Shown here in pieces: positions 24,891 to 34,229 of a stretch of 64,000 bases of DNA; position 1 is the first letter of the stretch, and the number at the start of each line of letters is the position of its first letter. The DNA comes from Alcanivorax profundi (GTDB lineage: Bacteria > Pseudomonadota > Gammaproteobacteria > Pseudomonadales > Alcanivoracaceae): positions 248,001-312,000 of the forward strand of contig NZ_QYYA01000001.1 of assembly GCF_003597125.1 (NCBI RefSeq), written 5' to 3'. The position numbers and the translations under genes were made by a program. The notes beneath the pieces are model-generated. The model was not told where the DNA came from and did no database searches. It saw only the letters and a program-made list of their open reading frames with translations.

Positions 24891-25298
24891 TTAGCCGCGC
24901 AGGCGATTTTTCTCCGTGATCTGGCCGTTAAGGGTGAGAAAATCGTAGAGAATCCCGAGTCCGAACAAACCGACGGTCAGCAGGTAGATGATACCGGTAA
25001 TCACCTTCCCCATATAGAAGCGGTGAATGCCGAAGACGCCCAGAAAGGTGAGCAGGATCCAGGTAATGTTGTAATCGATGCTGCCCGCTTCATAGCGTGT
25101 GTCGGCGGCCTCATCCATGCCGGGAATCAGGAACAGGTCGATGATCCAGCCAATGAAGAACAACCCGAGCGTGAAGAACCAGATAGTGCCAGTGATCTGC
25201 CGACCGTAGTAGAAACGGTGGGCACCCATAAAACCAAAGATCCACAACAGGTAGCCGATGACCTTGCTGTGGGTGTCTGTATTAAGCGTGTTTTGCAT
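24891..25298 (-). CDS. Tandem TM2-domain membrane protein
   Basis: A 135-residue protein containing two TM2 units. The first is KVIGYLLWIFGFMGAHRFYYGRQITGTIWFFTLGLFFIGWIIDLFLIPGM. The second is ITWILLTFLGVFGIHRFYMGKVITGIIYLLTVGLFGLGILYDF. Each has the GAHRFYYGR / GIHRFYMGK turn typical of the domain. Single-unit proteins are more common, so this is an internal duplication. Function unknown. It is encoded 15 bases downstream of purT on the same strand. Confidence 0.9.
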   Translation of the reverse strand: MQNTLNTDTHSKVIGYLLWIFGFMGAHRFYYGRQITGTIWFFTLGLFFIGWIIDLFLIPGMDEAADTRYEAGSIDYNITWILLTFLGVFGIHRFYMGKVITGIIYLLTVGLFGLGILYDFLTLNGQITEKNRLRG

Positions 25299-25313
25299 GC
25301 GCTGATCCTCGAT

Positions 25314-26495
25314 TCACAATTCCACATTCAGGGCGGCGATGGCCGCGTTGGCCTTGTCACGGGCCTGTTCGATATCGTCGCCGAGTGCTACTGCCACCCC
25401 TAAACGGCGACTGCCATGGACCTCGGGTTTGCTGAACAGTCGCACTTCTGTGTCGGGTTGCGCCAGGGCTTTTTCAAGTCCGCTGTAACGCATCTGTTCA
25501 GAGTCCCCATGTACCAGTAACACAGAGGAGGCAGCGGGGCTGCGTTGGTTGATATTGGCGACGGGCAAGCCAAGAATGGCGCGGGCGTGCAGGGCAAACT
25601 CCGACAGATTCTGGGACAGCAGGGTGACCAGGCCGGTGTCATGGGGGCGGGGCGACACTTCGCTGAAGTAGACCTGATCACCCTTGATAAACAGCTCCAC
25701 GCCGAAGATGCCCATGCCGCCCAGGGCTTCGGTAATGGCGCCGGCCACTTGCTGGGAGGCGGCCAAGGCCGCATCACTCATGGGCTGCGGTTGCCAGGAT
25801 TCCTGGTAATCGCCATTTTCCTGACGATGCCCAATGGGGGCGCAGTAGGTGGTGCCATCACGATGGCGAACCGTCAGTAGCGTGATTTCGTAATCGAAGT
25901 CCACAAAGCCTTCAACGATCACCCGCCCTTCGCCTGCGCGGCCTCCCGACTGGGCATAGTCCCATGCGGCCTGAATATCGGACTCCCTTTTCACGGTGCT
26001 CTGGCCTTTGCCAGAGGAGCTCATTACAGGCTTGACCACACACGGAAGCCCGATATCCTCAACCGCCTTGCGGTAGTCTTCCAGGGTGTCGGCAAAATGA
26101 TAGGGGGAGGTGGGCAGGCCCAGTTCCTCTGCTGCCAGACGGCGGATCCCCTCACGGTTCATGGTCAGTTGCGCTGCCTGGGCAGTGGGTACAACCGTGA
26201 CGCCTTCCTGCTCCAGCTTGACCAGTTCATCGGTGGCAATGGCTTCGATCTCAGGTACGATCAGGGCCGGTTTTTCCTGCTCAACCAGTTGGCGCAGGGC
26301 TTGGCCGTCAAGCATATTGATAACATGGCTGCGGTGAGCTACCTGCATGGCAGGGGCATTGGCGTAGCGATCCACGGCGATCACTTCACAGCCATAGCGG
26401 ATCAGCTCAATGGCCACTTCGCGACCCAGTTCGCCGGAGCCCAGTAGCATGATGCGGGTGGCAGTGTCGGTGTTAGGCGTGCCGATGGTGGTCAT
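25314..26495 (-). CDS. purT: Formate-dependent phosphoribosylglycinamide formyltransferase
   Basis: PurT performs step three of purine synthesis using formate and ATP instead of formyl-THF. The 393-residue ATP-grasp enzyme shows [57 protein letters not shown] (ATP loop), GAIGHRQ-like and [23 protein letters not shown] (metal-binding Glu), and [32 protein letters not shown] at the end. Normal length. Followed on the same strand by the TM2 gene. Confidence 0.97.
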   Translation of the reverse strand: MTTIGTPNTDTATRIMLLGSGELGREVAIELIRYGCEVIAVDRYANAPAMQVAHRSHVINMLDGQALRQLVEQEKPALIVPEIEAIATDELVKLEQEGVTVVPTAQAAQLTMNREGIRRLAAEELGLPTSPYHFADTLEDYRKAVEDIGLPCVVKPVMSSSGKGQSTVKRESDIQAAWDYAQSGGRAGEGRVIVEGFVDFDYEITLLTVRHRDGTTYCAPIGHRQENGDYQESWQPQPMSDAALAASQQVAGAITEALGGMGIFGVELFIKGDQVYFSEVSPRPHDTGLVTLLSQNLSEFALHARAILGLPVANINQRSPAASSVLLVHGDSEQMRYSGLEKALAQPDTEVRLFSKPEVHGSRRLGVAVALGDDIEQARDKANAAIAALNVEL

Positions 26496-26586
26496 AGGAT
26501 TCTCTTGTCAGGGCATACAGTGTTGGGCTGATTGTAACGAATTGAACCGCAGGTGCTACTCATGAGCGTAGGCAGGAGAGAGTCAG

Positions 26587-27051
26587 GTGGACGATAACCG
26601 CTGGATGGAAAGGGCGTTGGTGCTGGCAGGGCAGGCTGCCGCAGCGGGGGAAGTACCGGTCGGGGCGGTGCTAGTGCGTGAAGGCATCGTGTTGGGTGAA
26701 GGGTACAATCAACCTATCGCAGGCCATGACCCGACCGCGCATGCAGAAATCATGGCCCTGCGGGCGGCAGCGACCGCTGAACAAAACTACCGCCTGCCGG
26801 GAAGCACCCTTTATGTCACGCTGGAGCCCTGCACCATGTGCTTCGGTGCCATGGTCCACGCCCGTGTCGCACGGCTTGTCTACGCGGCCAGTGAACCACG
26901 TGCAGGCGTTTGTGAAAGCCAGCTGCATTTGCCAACAGTGGAATTCTATAACCACAGGATGGTTGTGGAGGGAGGGCTGTTGAAGGAAGAAAGCGCGGTT
27001 ATGTTGAAGCAGTTTTTTGCCCAGCGGCGAGGAAAGAAAAACGCAGGCTAG
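26587..27051 (+). CDS. tadA: tRNA-specific adenosine deaminase TadA
   Basis: TadA converts A34 to inosine in tRNA-Arg(ACG). The 154-residue protein starts at GTG 26587 behind AGGAGAGAG. Zinc and catalytic residues are seen in PTAHAEIMALR (HAE) and LEPCTMCFGAMVHARVARLVYAA (PCxxC). The substrate tRNA-Arg(ACG) is encoded in this same window at 50306-50382. Confidence 0.96.
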   Translation: MDDNRWMERALVLAGQAAAAGEVPVGAVLVREGIVLGEGYNQPIAGHDPTAHAEIMALRAAATAEQNYRLPGSTLYVTLEPCTMCFGAMVHARVARLVYAASEPRAGVCESQLHLPTVEFYNHRMVVEGGLLKEESAVMLKQFFAQRRGKKNAG

Positions 27052-27154
27052 CGTGCTCAATTGCAACGTCAGCCCTGCAGGAGCGGTTGCTTCCTGATAA
27101 AGGTTTGCCAAGTCAGGACGGGAATGCGTCAACGTTATTCCGGACGGGTCCAAT

Positions 27155-27184
27155 AAAAAAGGGTCGGCATAGCCGACCCTTTTT
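27155..27184. terminator. Bidirectional intrinsic terminator between tadA and the OmpA-like gene
   Basis: GGGTCGGC (27161-27168) pairs with GCCGACCC (27172-27179) with A6 before and T5 after; it can serve both convergent genes. Confidence 0.9.
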
Positions 27185-27201
27185 AGTACCCGAAGGATGC
27201 C

Positions 27202-28359
27202 TTACTGGAACTGGGCTTCCTGGGTAGTGGCCTTCAGGATGGTCTCAACCCGACGGTTCTGGGCACGACCTTCGCTGGTGTTGTTGTCGGCGATGGGTTT
27301 CTCTTCGCCGTAGCCAACAGTGGAGATACGGGATTCATCAATGCTGTAGCTTTCTACGAGCACTTTCTTCACTGCATCCGCGCGCTGCTTGGAGAGCTTT
27401 TTGTTGTAGCTCGCCGCACCAGTGCTGTCCGTATGGCCTTCCAGAACCAGCTGGGCAGAAGGATACTGGGTCATTTCATCAGCCAGCAATTCCAGGTCGG
27501 AGTAGGAAGTCTGGCGCACTTCAGCCTTGTCCAGACCGAACTCGACATACAGTGTTTTCTTGACGTCCTTATCCAGGTACTGCTGACAACCTTTTTCGTC
27601 AACCAGAGCACCGGCTGGGGTATCAGGGCACTGGTCCATGCTGTTTACGACGCCGTCACCGTCATCGTCCAGTTCGCAACCGGTAGCATCGACCTGAGCG
27701 CCGGCAGGTGTGCTGGCACACTGATCACGATCATCGGGCACACCATCACCGTCACTGTCAGTAACAACATTTTCAACCGGTGCGGGCTCTTCTTTCTCGG
27801 CGCGGCTGGCACCGATCAGGAAGTTCAGGCCGGCATAGATTTCTGCGTCCCAACGTTCGCTGTCGAATGCATAGTAAGGGCGCGCACCGACATCAAGCAG
27901 GAAGTTGGGATGGAGCAGGGTCTGGAAGCCCGCTTCGAGGGTACCGATGGTCTCGGAATAATCGTCAGAGCTGCTGCTGGTGGGTTCGCTGCGGAACTCA
28001 CCTGCACCAATACCAACGTAGGGTTCAAAAGCGGAGCTGCCGTAAAAGTGTTTACGGAAGGCACCGTGGGCGATGTTGATATCGGTATCGCCAAAGACTT
28101 CGGTGTTGGAGTTATTGCGCTCCCACCAACCCTGGAAAGACCAGTCACGATTGAAGCGGTAGCCCAGTTGAGCCCCGGGCAAGGTCACTTCGCTCTCTGA
28201 GGTGTTGGAGTCGTAGTGGTCACCGATGTCCACCCAGTTTTCACTGATGTGGCCACCGAAGTAGAAGTAACGCTCGGGCATGTCCTCAGCGATTACCACG
28301 GGGGCGGCGGCAACAGATGCGCAAGCAATACTGGCGGCCAGAAAACGTTTAGCGCTCAT
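27202..28359 (-). CDS. OmpA/OprF-like outer membrane protein
   Basis: A 385-residue porin-like protein. After a signal peptide comes an eight-stranded barrel-type N-domain (about 27-200). A calcium-binding thrombospondin type 3 region follows, with two units of the DSDGDGVPDDRDQC / DDDGDGVVNSMDQC form. The C-terminal OmpA peptidoglycan-binding domain includes LVLEGHTDSTGAASYNKKLSKQRADAV and GYGEEKPIADN...RAQNRRVE. This is the OprF architecture and suggests a structural link between outer membrane and cell wall, perhaps also a slow porin. The stretch 28360-28555 upstream is AT-rich. Confidence 0.94.
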   Translation of the reverse strand: MSAKRFLAASIACASVAAAPVVIAEDMPERYFYFGGHISENWVDIGDHYDSNTSESEVTLPGAQLGYRFNRDWSFQGWWERNNSNTEVFGDTDINIAHGAFRKHFYGSSAFEPYVGIGAGEFRSEPTSSSSDDYSETIGTLEAGFQTLLHPNFLLDVGARPYYAFDSERWDAEIYAGLNFLIGASRAEKEEPAPVENVVTDSDGDGVPDDRDQCASTPAGAQVDATGCELDDDGDGVVNSMDQCPDTPAGALVDEKGCQQYLDKDVKKTLYVEFGLDKAEVRQTSYSDLELLADEMTQYPSAQLVLEGHTDSTGAASYNKKLSKQRADAVKKVLVESYSIDESRISTVGYGEEKPIADNNTSEGRAQNRRVETILKATTQEAQFQ

Positions 28360-28555
28360 AAGCTCCTTCCTTGATTATGCAATTGGCAGTGCAAACACCT
28401 GATAAGTCTTTGCCAGTCAAACGCTTAAGTAAATCCTGCAAGGAAAGATTAATAAAAAAATTTACAAAGATGGCAATAAAGTAACCGGATAAAGCAGGTT
28501 AGGGATAAATTTGGTTAGAAAGTGCGATTTTAAAGTAAGTAAAAAGTATTGGGGG

Positions 28556-29350
28556 CTAGGTCGCTGACGGGGGGGGCGCGCCTTTGTCCCGGCCCTCATT
28601 TCGGTTCTGGTACAGCGCATAGTCGGCTTCGTTTAATAATGTGTTGAGATTACGGCCACTGTTTTCTGTGCTGGCCGTGCCGATCTTGGCGTTGAGTTTG
28701 ACCATTTGAGCGGTTGCCTCGGCCGCTCCGGAGGGCACTTGCAGATTTGCGGTCAGGGCACGCAACCCTTCGCCCATGCGGGCAGCGTCTTCAAAGCTGG
28801 TATGAGGCAGCACTAGCAGGAACTGGGCTCCGTCAAAACGCCCGAAAAGGTCGCTTTCCCGGATTTTTTCACGAATGGCGTTGGCAAAACGCTGAAGGGA
28901 AAGTTCTCCGGTTCGCCGGCCATGCTCATCCAGCAGATTGGAGAAGTCACTGATCTCGATTAATAGTACCGACACCGTGTAGTTATGGCGGTGACTCAGA
29001 GCAAGCTCCCTTTCCAGCATGCCAAGCAGATGTGGGCGATTGAAAAGACCGGTCAGGTGATCTTCTCTGGCCTGTTGTTGCAGTTGCCGGTTCTGTCTGT
29101 CCAATGCGATCAAGCGGGTGCTGAAGAGGTAGAGAGGTGGGGCAAGCAGTAGCAGTGGCAGGGCTGTGGCCAGCACCATACCGGACAACCAGTCGCGTTC
29201 ACCTACCAGCATGATGGCAATGCTGGTGAGCATCAGGGAGACAACAATGGAAACCAAGGTCATGGCAGCCGTGCCCTTGAGGGCAGCGAGACGATCAGTA
29301 CGAGTAGACAGCCGAGATGAACCCGCGACTACCTGGAACAGCTTTGCCAT
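28556..29350 (-). CDS. Membrane protein with a degenerate GGDEF domain
   Basis: A 264-residue protein with two membrane helices (about 28-47 and 55-78), a short coiled linker, then a diguanylate-cyclase fold beginning REDHLTGLFNRPHLLGMLERELA. The catalytic loop reads DGAQF (FGRFDGAQFLLVLP) in place of GGDEF, so cyclase activity is very unlikely. An upstream RxxD-type inhibitory site is not obvious. It may be a c-di-GMP or nucleotide sensor, or a structural dimer. It lies 74 bases downstream of the chalcone-isomerase-like gene on the same strand and is probably co-transcribed with it. Confidence 0.88.
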   Translation of the reverse strand: MAKLFQVVAGSSRLSTRTDRLAALKGTAAMTLVSIVVSLMLTSIAIMLVGERDWLSGMVLATALPLLLLAPPLYLFSTRLIALDRQNRQLQQQAREDHLTGLFNRPHLLGMLERELALSHRHNYTVSVLLIEISDFSNLLDEHGRRTGELSLQRFANAIREKIRESDLFGRFDGAQFLLVLPHTSFEDAARMGEGLRALTANLQVPSGAAEATAQMVKLNAKIGTASTENSGRNLNTLLNEADYALYQNRNEGRDKGAPPPSAT

Positions 29351-29424
29351 GATTGCGCAATCCCCTCAAATGATACGCTTTTTTGAGCCAGTATCCGGGT
29401 TGCCTGCACATGGCGCAATAGGGG

Positions 29425-29952
29425 TTAGGGTTCTCCCAGCAATTCCGCTTTCATCGCTTTGGAATAGGGGGCCTGTCCGAACCAGATTTTCAGGTAGTCA
29501 CGGGCAAAATCCGCTCCCTGCTCTTTCGCTAGAGGGGTGTTGTTGAGTCGTAACTCAAAGTCCTGCTCCATCCAGACAAGGGTATAGGTATCCCCATCAT
29601 CGACGTTTTGGTAGTGGCTATTGAAGGAGGCAAAACGGGGTTTGAGGGTATCGAACCGGTTTTGGGGCAGATTTTTCTCGAGAAAATGCAAGGCCGCTTT
29701 GGCGAATGCGTCTCCCGGGACCTCTCGAAAATAGGCAAATTCAAGCTTCAGAGGAGGGCTAAGCGGGTCTGTGTCATCGCAATTCATTCGTGACAGGGAT
29801 GCCTCTCCAACGGTGAATACCTTGAGGGCTTTCACGTCGGCACGGGAACATTCTTGCCATGCAGTTTGAGCGCTAGCCTGTGACATCAACCCGAGGATGA
29901 GTGCCAGGGGGGGGGCGCCTTTCAATCGTCGGGGGAATGGTGTCTTAGCCAT
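29425..29952 (-). CDS. Chalcone-isomerase-like exported protein
   Basis: A 175-residue protein with a basic N-terminus, hydrophobic core and SQASAQ cleavage site, so probably periplasmic. The mature part carries VFTVGEASLSRMNCDD, LKLEFAYFREVPGDAFAKAALHFLE and the terminal DFARDYLKIWFGQAPYSKAMKAELLG, matching the bacterial chalcone-isomerase-like (CHI-like) fold that binds fatty acids in some relatives. Its ATG overlaps the upstream lipoprotein gene by 31 bases, so the two are coupled. Catalysis on flavonoids is not expected. Confidence 0.75.
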   Translation of the reverse strand: MAKTPFPRRLKGAPPLALILGLMSQASAQTAWQECSRADVKALKVFTVGEASLSRMNCDDTDPLSPPLKLEFAYFREVPGDAFAKAALHFLEKNLPQNRFDTLKPRFASFNSHYQNVDDGDTYTLVWMEQDFELRLNNTPLAKEQGADFARDYLKIWFGQAPYSKAMKAELLGEP

Positions 29953-30497
29953 CGTGTCGCAGGTCCTAAAAGTGGAAGGTGTTGATCCAATCCCTGGCTG
30001 CTGTCCCAGAAGTCCTGATGGAACTGAATCAGTCCGTTCTCATCAACGCGAAGCTGACTGATGCCAATGGTGCTGGACAGTCTCGGCTTGTTAAAAAGGG
30101 TGAATTGAGCATCCATTTGCCACAGAACAAACACATCGCTGCTGTTTTCGCTGCAGATGAGCTGCAGTACTTCAAGAGACATCTGGTCGAGCCTTTCGGC
30201 TGTCTTGATCAAATGCTCGCGGAGTGCATCGCGGCCTTTCAGTGTTACCAGGGTGTCGTTGAAATACAGAGGGTCCGCGTAAACTGAATCAATGTTTTGA
30301 TCGATGTATTTCGCATCGAGAGGGGAAAACAGCAGCAAAAACCGGTCAACAGAGTCGTTGTGGCAGCCCGCAACGCCCGGTACGGACTTTTCAACTGTCC
30401 GGTAGCTCTCTGTGTAGCCGTAGGGCCCTTTGGGGCTGCCATGGCAGCCAGCCAGTGCCGCACTTGCGGCGATAAGAGTGACAATTAATGCTTTCAT
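29922..30497 (-). CDS. SnoaL/NTF2-like lipoprotein
   Basis: A 191-residue protein with a lipoprotein signal ending LAGC (Cys17). The following domain, VDRFLLLFSPLDAKYIDQNIDSVYADPLYFNDTLVTLKGRDALREHLIKTAERLDQM, has the cone-shaped NTF2-like fold pattern, with DSVYADPLYFND typical of SnoaL-like members. Probably binds a hydrophobic ligand at the membrane. It starts a minus-strand operon with the CHI-like and degenerate GGDEF genes. It is divergent (84 bases) from the DUF2878-DUF1295-methyltransferase operon. Confidence 0.82.
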   Translation of the reverse strand: MKALIVTLIAASAALAGCHGSPKGPYGYTESYRTVEKSVPGVAGCHNDSVDRFLLLFSPLDAKYIDQNIDSVYADPLYFNDTLVTLKGRDALREHLIKTAERLDQMSLEVLQLICSENSSDVFVLWQMDAQFTLFNKPRLSSTIGISQLRVDENGLIQFHQDFWDSSQGLDQHLPLLGPATRWLRHHSPDD

Positions 30498-30581
30498 ACC
30501 CCTAGGATCGCCTCAGACCAGTGAGATAGCCGTGAAGAGTGGTTCACAGTGTCTTGACGAGGTCAGTGGGATGCTTAGCTG

Positions 30582-31166
30582 ATGTCCATTACCGCGCGTG
30601 CCAACATCGCCAACTTCATTGGTTTCCAATTACTTTGGGCTGCTGTGGTCTGGGGTGGAGCCAAAGGGGTGTGGTACCTCGGCTGGCCCTTTCTTGCGCT
30701 GATGCTGTTATTGCAATGGGCAGCTGGCCGTCCCGACAGGCAGGTGCTTACCCGGGATTTGGCCATGATACTTGTGGGCTGGCTTGTTTGCCTGATGCTT
30801 GAGCCCATGTTGCTGTTGAGTCATGTTTTGGACTACCGCCACTGGCCGCACAGTGCGGCCGCCCCGGGTGGGATATGGGCCTTGTGGGCGGGATTTGCTG
30901 TGACCCTGTATTACTCATTGGGATGGTTGCGGGGCAAGTTGTGGTTGGCGGCCTTGGTCGGCGGCGCTGGTGGTGCTTTTTCGATGATGGCCGGAATTCA
31001 TATCGGTGCTGCCCAGGCGCCTCGAGGGCTGAGCACCCTGTTGATTGTGTACGGGATTGTTTGGGCGGCGCTTGTCCCTGTTATGGTGGTTTTGTCAGAC
31101 CGGGTGTTGAGCGCTCAGGCAATCCGCGTACGTCAACAATCCAAAGGAGGTATTCATGGGCGTTGA
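30582..31166 (+). CDS. DUF2878 family membrane protein
   Basis: A 194-residue protein with about six hydrophobic segments. ANFIGFQLLWAAVVWGGAKGVWYLGWPFLALML and RHWPHSAAAPGGIWALWAGFAVTLYYSLGWL match the DUF2878 family, which in many gammaproteobacteria is encoded beside cyclopropane-fatty-acid-synthase-like methyltransferases. Its function is not established. It overlaps the DUF1295 gene by 11 bases. Confidence 0.82.
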   Translation: MSITARANIANFIGFQLLWAAVVWGGAKGVWYLGWPFLALMLLLQWAAGRPDRQVLTRDLAMILVGWLVCLMLEPMLLLSHVLDYRHWPHSAAAPGGIWALWAGFAVTLYYSLGWLRGKLWLAALVGGAGGAFSMMAGIHIGAAQAPRGLSTLLIVYGIVWAALVPVMVVLSDRVLSAQAIRVRQQSKGGIHGR

Positions 31167-31926
31167 AGCTGTGATGCTGGTGGTTTTGCTTGCCGTTGCG
31201 GTCTTGTTGTGGGCGCAGCAGTTAAGGTCCGGGAATGCCGGCTGGGTTGATGTTTTTTGGTCCTGGGGTACCGGGCTCACTGGCATGCTTTACTTGCTCG
31301 TCGGTGATGGCTCTCCACTGCCCCGAGCCGTGGCAGGTGTGCTATTGCTGACATGGGCTTTGCGCCTTGGCAGCCATATTTTTCAACGTGTTCGCAATGA
31401 CCCTGAAGAGGATGGCCGTTACGCGGCAATGCGCCAGGCTCTCGGGAGTCGCACCCAGCCGGTATTTTTTTTGTTTTACCTTGGCCAAGGGCTACTTGCC
31501 TGGGTGTTTTCGCTCCCGTTCAGCGTTATCGGTGACCAGCAGAACGCCGAGCCGTTGCTGGTGATAACAGGGCTGTTGATAGGAATGGGAGCGATATTCG
31601 GGGAGTCTGTGGCCGATGCGCAATTGAAGCGTTTCAAGGCTCGTTCGGATAGCCGGGGGAAAACCTGCCGTGAAGGGCTGTGGCGTTATTCTCGCCACCC
31701 CAACTATTTCTTCGAATGGCTGCATTGGTGTAGTTATCCGTTGGTCGCAACGGGAGCAGCCCTTTTCGGCTTTCTCTGGCTATTGCCGATCGCCATGCTG
31801 GCGTTCCTGTGGTTTGTCACAGGGATTCCGTACACCGAAAAGCAGGCCCTCAAGTCTCGTGGCGATGACTACCGCAAATATCAACGCACCACCAGTGCCT
31901 TTTTTCCCTGGAGACCAAGATCATGA
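31156..31926 (+). CDS. DUF1295 family (steroid 5-alpha-reductase-like) membrane protein
   Basis: A 256-residue multi-pass protein. The C-terminal part shows the family signature RFKARSDSRGKTCREGLWRYSRHPNYFFEWLHWCSYPL and PYTEKQALKSRGDDYRKYQRTTSAFFPW. Related enzymes reduce or methylate lipids using NADPH or SAM. The substrate here is probably a membrane lipid, judged from its neighbours. AAAGGAGG precedes the ATG; its stop overlaps the next start (ATGATGATA). Confidence 0.88.
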   Translation: MGVEAVMLVVLLAVAVLLWAQQLRSGNAGWVDVFWSWGTGLTGMLYLLVGDGSPLPRAVAGVLLLTWALRLGSHIFQRVRNDPEEDGRYAAMRQALGSRTQPVFFLFYLGQGLLAWVFSLPFSVIGDQQNAEPLLVITGLLIGMGAIFGESVADAQLKRFKARSDSRGKTCREGLWRYSRHPNYFFEWLHWCSYPLVATGAALFGFLWLLPIAMLAFLWFVTGIPYTEKQALKSRGDDYRKYQRTTSAFFPWRPRS

Positions 31927-32927
31927 TGATACAAATGGCAGAGTCCGGCTGGCTTCCGGACGGGTTGGTCCGTTATGGCATTCGCCGGTTGCTCGCTCGG
32001 CGTTTGCAACAGGAGCAGCGTCAGCAGGAGGGCAACACACGTGTCCTCAGAGCGGCGCCAGTGGCGGTGGAACAAGATGCTGCAAATGAGCAGCATTATG
32101 AAGTGGATGCCCGGTTTTATCAGCAAGTACTGGGCCCACATCTAAAATATTCCAGTGGCTTCTGGCCAGAGGATTGTACCGACCTTGCCGATGCGGAAGC
32201 AGCGATGCTCGCTCTTACCTGCGAGCGAGCACAGCTTGGGTCGGGCCAGCAGATTCTGGAACTGGGCTGCGGCTGGGGCTCTCTGACATTGTGGATGGCA
32301 GAGCATTACCCTGAAAGCAATATCACTGCGGTTTCCAACTCTGCTTCGCAACGGGCCTTTATCCTGGCGCGAGCTGAGGAAAGGGGGCTGGCAAACCTCA
32401 ACGTAATCACTGCGGATGTGGCTACGTTTTCACCGGAAAGAGAGTTCGATCGTGTGGTTTCGGTCGAGATGTTCGAGCATATGCGCAACCATGCGACCTT
32501 GTTTTCTCGAATTCAGGGCTGGCTACGCCCTGGCGGCAAACTCTTTGTGCATGTTTTTTGTCACCGGGAACTCACGTATCTGTTTGAAGACCGGGGTGAG
32601 CAAGACTGGATGAGCAGGTATTTTTTCACCGGGGGAATGATGCCGGGCTGGGATTGGCTGCCTGAATGCGCAGGCGATCTGGCGCTGGAAGACCGGTGGC
32701 GTGTTAATGGCCAGCATTACGCCAAGACCCTCGAAGGATGGTTAACCCTGGCCGATCAGCGACAAGATAACCTTGTTGCCCTGCTGGACGAATGCTACGG
32801 CCCGGGGGAAGGTAAAGTATGGTTGCAGCGCTGGAGAATGTTTTTCATGGCATGCGCAGAACTCTTTAACTATCGTAGTGGCGAAGAATGGTTTGTGGCC
32901 CACTACCGGTTTTCGAGGCCGCAATAA
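31923..32927 (+). CDS. Cyclopropane-fatty-acid-synthase-like SAM methyltransferase
   Basis: A 334-residue class I methyltransferase of the CFA synthase family, in the branch that also includes coclaurine N-methyltransferase-like proteins. Motif I is ILELGCGWGSLTLWMAEHYP, then ITAVSNSASQRAFI, FDRVVSVEMFEHMRN, RYFFTGGMMPG and the C-terminal MFFMACAELFNYRSGEEWFVAHYRF. It lacks the N-terminal lipid-binding domain of E. coli Cfa. Predicted to methylate unsaturated acyl chains or another lipid. Translationally coupled to the DUF1295 gene and 30 bases upstream of the histidine kinase gene. Confidence 0.9.
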   Translation: MMIQMAESGWLPDGLVRYGIRRLLARRLQQEQRQQEGNTRVLRAAPVAVEQDAANEQHYEVDARFYQQVLGPHLKYSSGFWPEDCTDLADAEAAMLALTCERAQLGSGQQILELGCGWGSLTLWMAEHYPESNITAVSNSASQRAFILARAEERGLANLNVITADVATFSPEREFDRVVSVEMFEHMRNHATLFSRIQGWLRPGGKLFVHVFCHRELTYLFEDRGEQDWMSRYFFTGGMMPGWDWLPECAGDLALEDRWRVNGQHYAKTLEGWLTLADQRQDNLVALLDECYGPGEGKVWLQRWRMFFMACAELFNYRSGEEWFVAHYRFSRPQ

Positions 32928-32957
32928 CAGTTATCCGGATTTGGCAGTGAAATCTGC

Positions 32958-34220
32958 ATGAAGCGTTCAGGTGTACAGCATCGCCTTACCCGTGTGTATC
33001 TGGTTCAGCTGCTGCTGATCAGTTTGGCGACGGTGATGGGTGTTTGGGCCACAGCCAATATTATTGAGCATGTGCTGGTCAAGCAGGCACTGATCAAGGA
33101 GGCGGATCATTACTGGGGGTTATTGGAACAAAACCCCGAGCAGCCACGGCCCAATACCCGTCATTTGTTAGGTTTGCTGACCAGTCGCTCGGTTAACGAT
33201 TCTGTCCCGGATATTCTCTCAGTCTTGCCAGACGGCTATCAGCGTGTGGACCTGGCAGGGGAAAAGCCTATCGTTTATATCGAAAGCCGAGGGGAGGCAC
33301 GGCTCTACCTGGTTTTTGACGAGCAGCGGGTATCGGTGCTTGCGTTTTTGTTCGGTATCCTGCCGCTAACCGGTGTGTTACTGGTGATTTATATCACCTC
33401 TTTCCTCGGTTGGAAGAAGTCCCGGGACCTGCTGTCACCCCTGGTGCAGTTGGCAGAACGTCTTCGCCATACTCCTGTCGATACCCCGAGTGGAGCAAGA
33501 CTGGATCTTGCCGATATCCAGGCAGACAATGACAGCGAGGTTGCGGTGCTGGTTTCTGCGCTGGAGGCTTATGCCGACCGTCTGGTGACCTTTGTCGAAC
33601 GTGAGCGGCAATTTACACGCGATGCCAGCCACGAGCTTCGCACCCCTCTTGCCGTATTCCGCGCTAACCTTGAATTGCTTCAGAGCCAGGTGGGGGAGCG
33701 TCCGGTGATCAGCCGCATGTCGGACACCGTTGAAGACATGGAGGCTACGCTCGAAACCCTTTTGATGCTGGCGCGTACAGAGCACGTTGATCAGACCGCT
33801 GAGCCGGTCATTGTCAACGATATGGCGGTCAATTTGATGGAGCGCTTGTCTCCTCTGGCGGAACGGAAGCAGATACGGCTGCAAGTGAGACAAAAGTCCC
33901 TGACATCAGTCGATTGCCCAGAGCCAGCCTTGGCGATTGTGTTAACCAATCTGGTGCGTAATGCCATTAATTACAGTGGCTCTGGTGCGGTAGACATTAT
34001 TGTTCTTGAGGGCGCAGTGCAGGTAGTGGACTCCGGTGTGGGCATGGATCAACAGGATCTTGAGCGTATGCTTAAACCGTTTGAGCGTGGAAACAGTGCC
34101 GAAGGCGGTCACGGTCTGGGTTTGGCAATTGTTCAGCGTCTTTGTGAGCGTTATGACTGGAAAATCATGGTCGCGAGTGCACCGGGCAAGGGCACACAGG
34201 TGCGTGTGGCGTTCAATTGA
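32958..34220 (+). CDS. Membrane sensor histidine kinase
   Basis: A 420-residue sensor kinase. Two membrane helices (about 12-32 and 133-153) bound a periplasmic sensing region of about 100 residues. The dimerisation/phosphoacceptor motif is FTRDASHELRTPLAVFRANLELL, and the ATPase shows NLVRNAINYSG, DSGVGMDQQDLE and GHGLGLAIVQRL. Its place 30 bases behind the methyltransferase gene suggests co-transcription with the lipid genes. The likely partner is the OmpR-type regulator at 35134-35832, encoded on the other strand beyond one gene. Confidence 0.93.
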   Translation: MKRSGVQHRLTRVYLVQLLLISLATVMGVWATANIIEHVLVKQALIKEADHYWGLLEQNPEQPRPNTRHLLGLLTSRSVNDSVPDILSVLPDGYQRVDLAGEKPIVYIESRGEARLYLVFDEQRVSVLAFLFGILPLTGVLLVIYITSFLGWKKSRDLLSPLVQLAERLRHTPVDTPSGARLDLADIQADNDSEVAVLVSALEAYADRLVTFVERERQFTRDASHELRTPLAVFRANLELLQSQVGERPVISRMSDTVEDMEATLETLLMLARTEHVDQTAEPVIVNDMAVNLMERLSPLAERKQIRLQVRQKSLTSVDCPEPALAIVLTNLVRNAINYSGSGAVDIIVLEGAVQVVDSGVGMDQQDLERMLKPFERGNSAEGGHGLGLAIVQRLCERYDWKIMVASAPGKGTQVRVAFN

Positions 34221-34229
34221 ATTCGCCCC

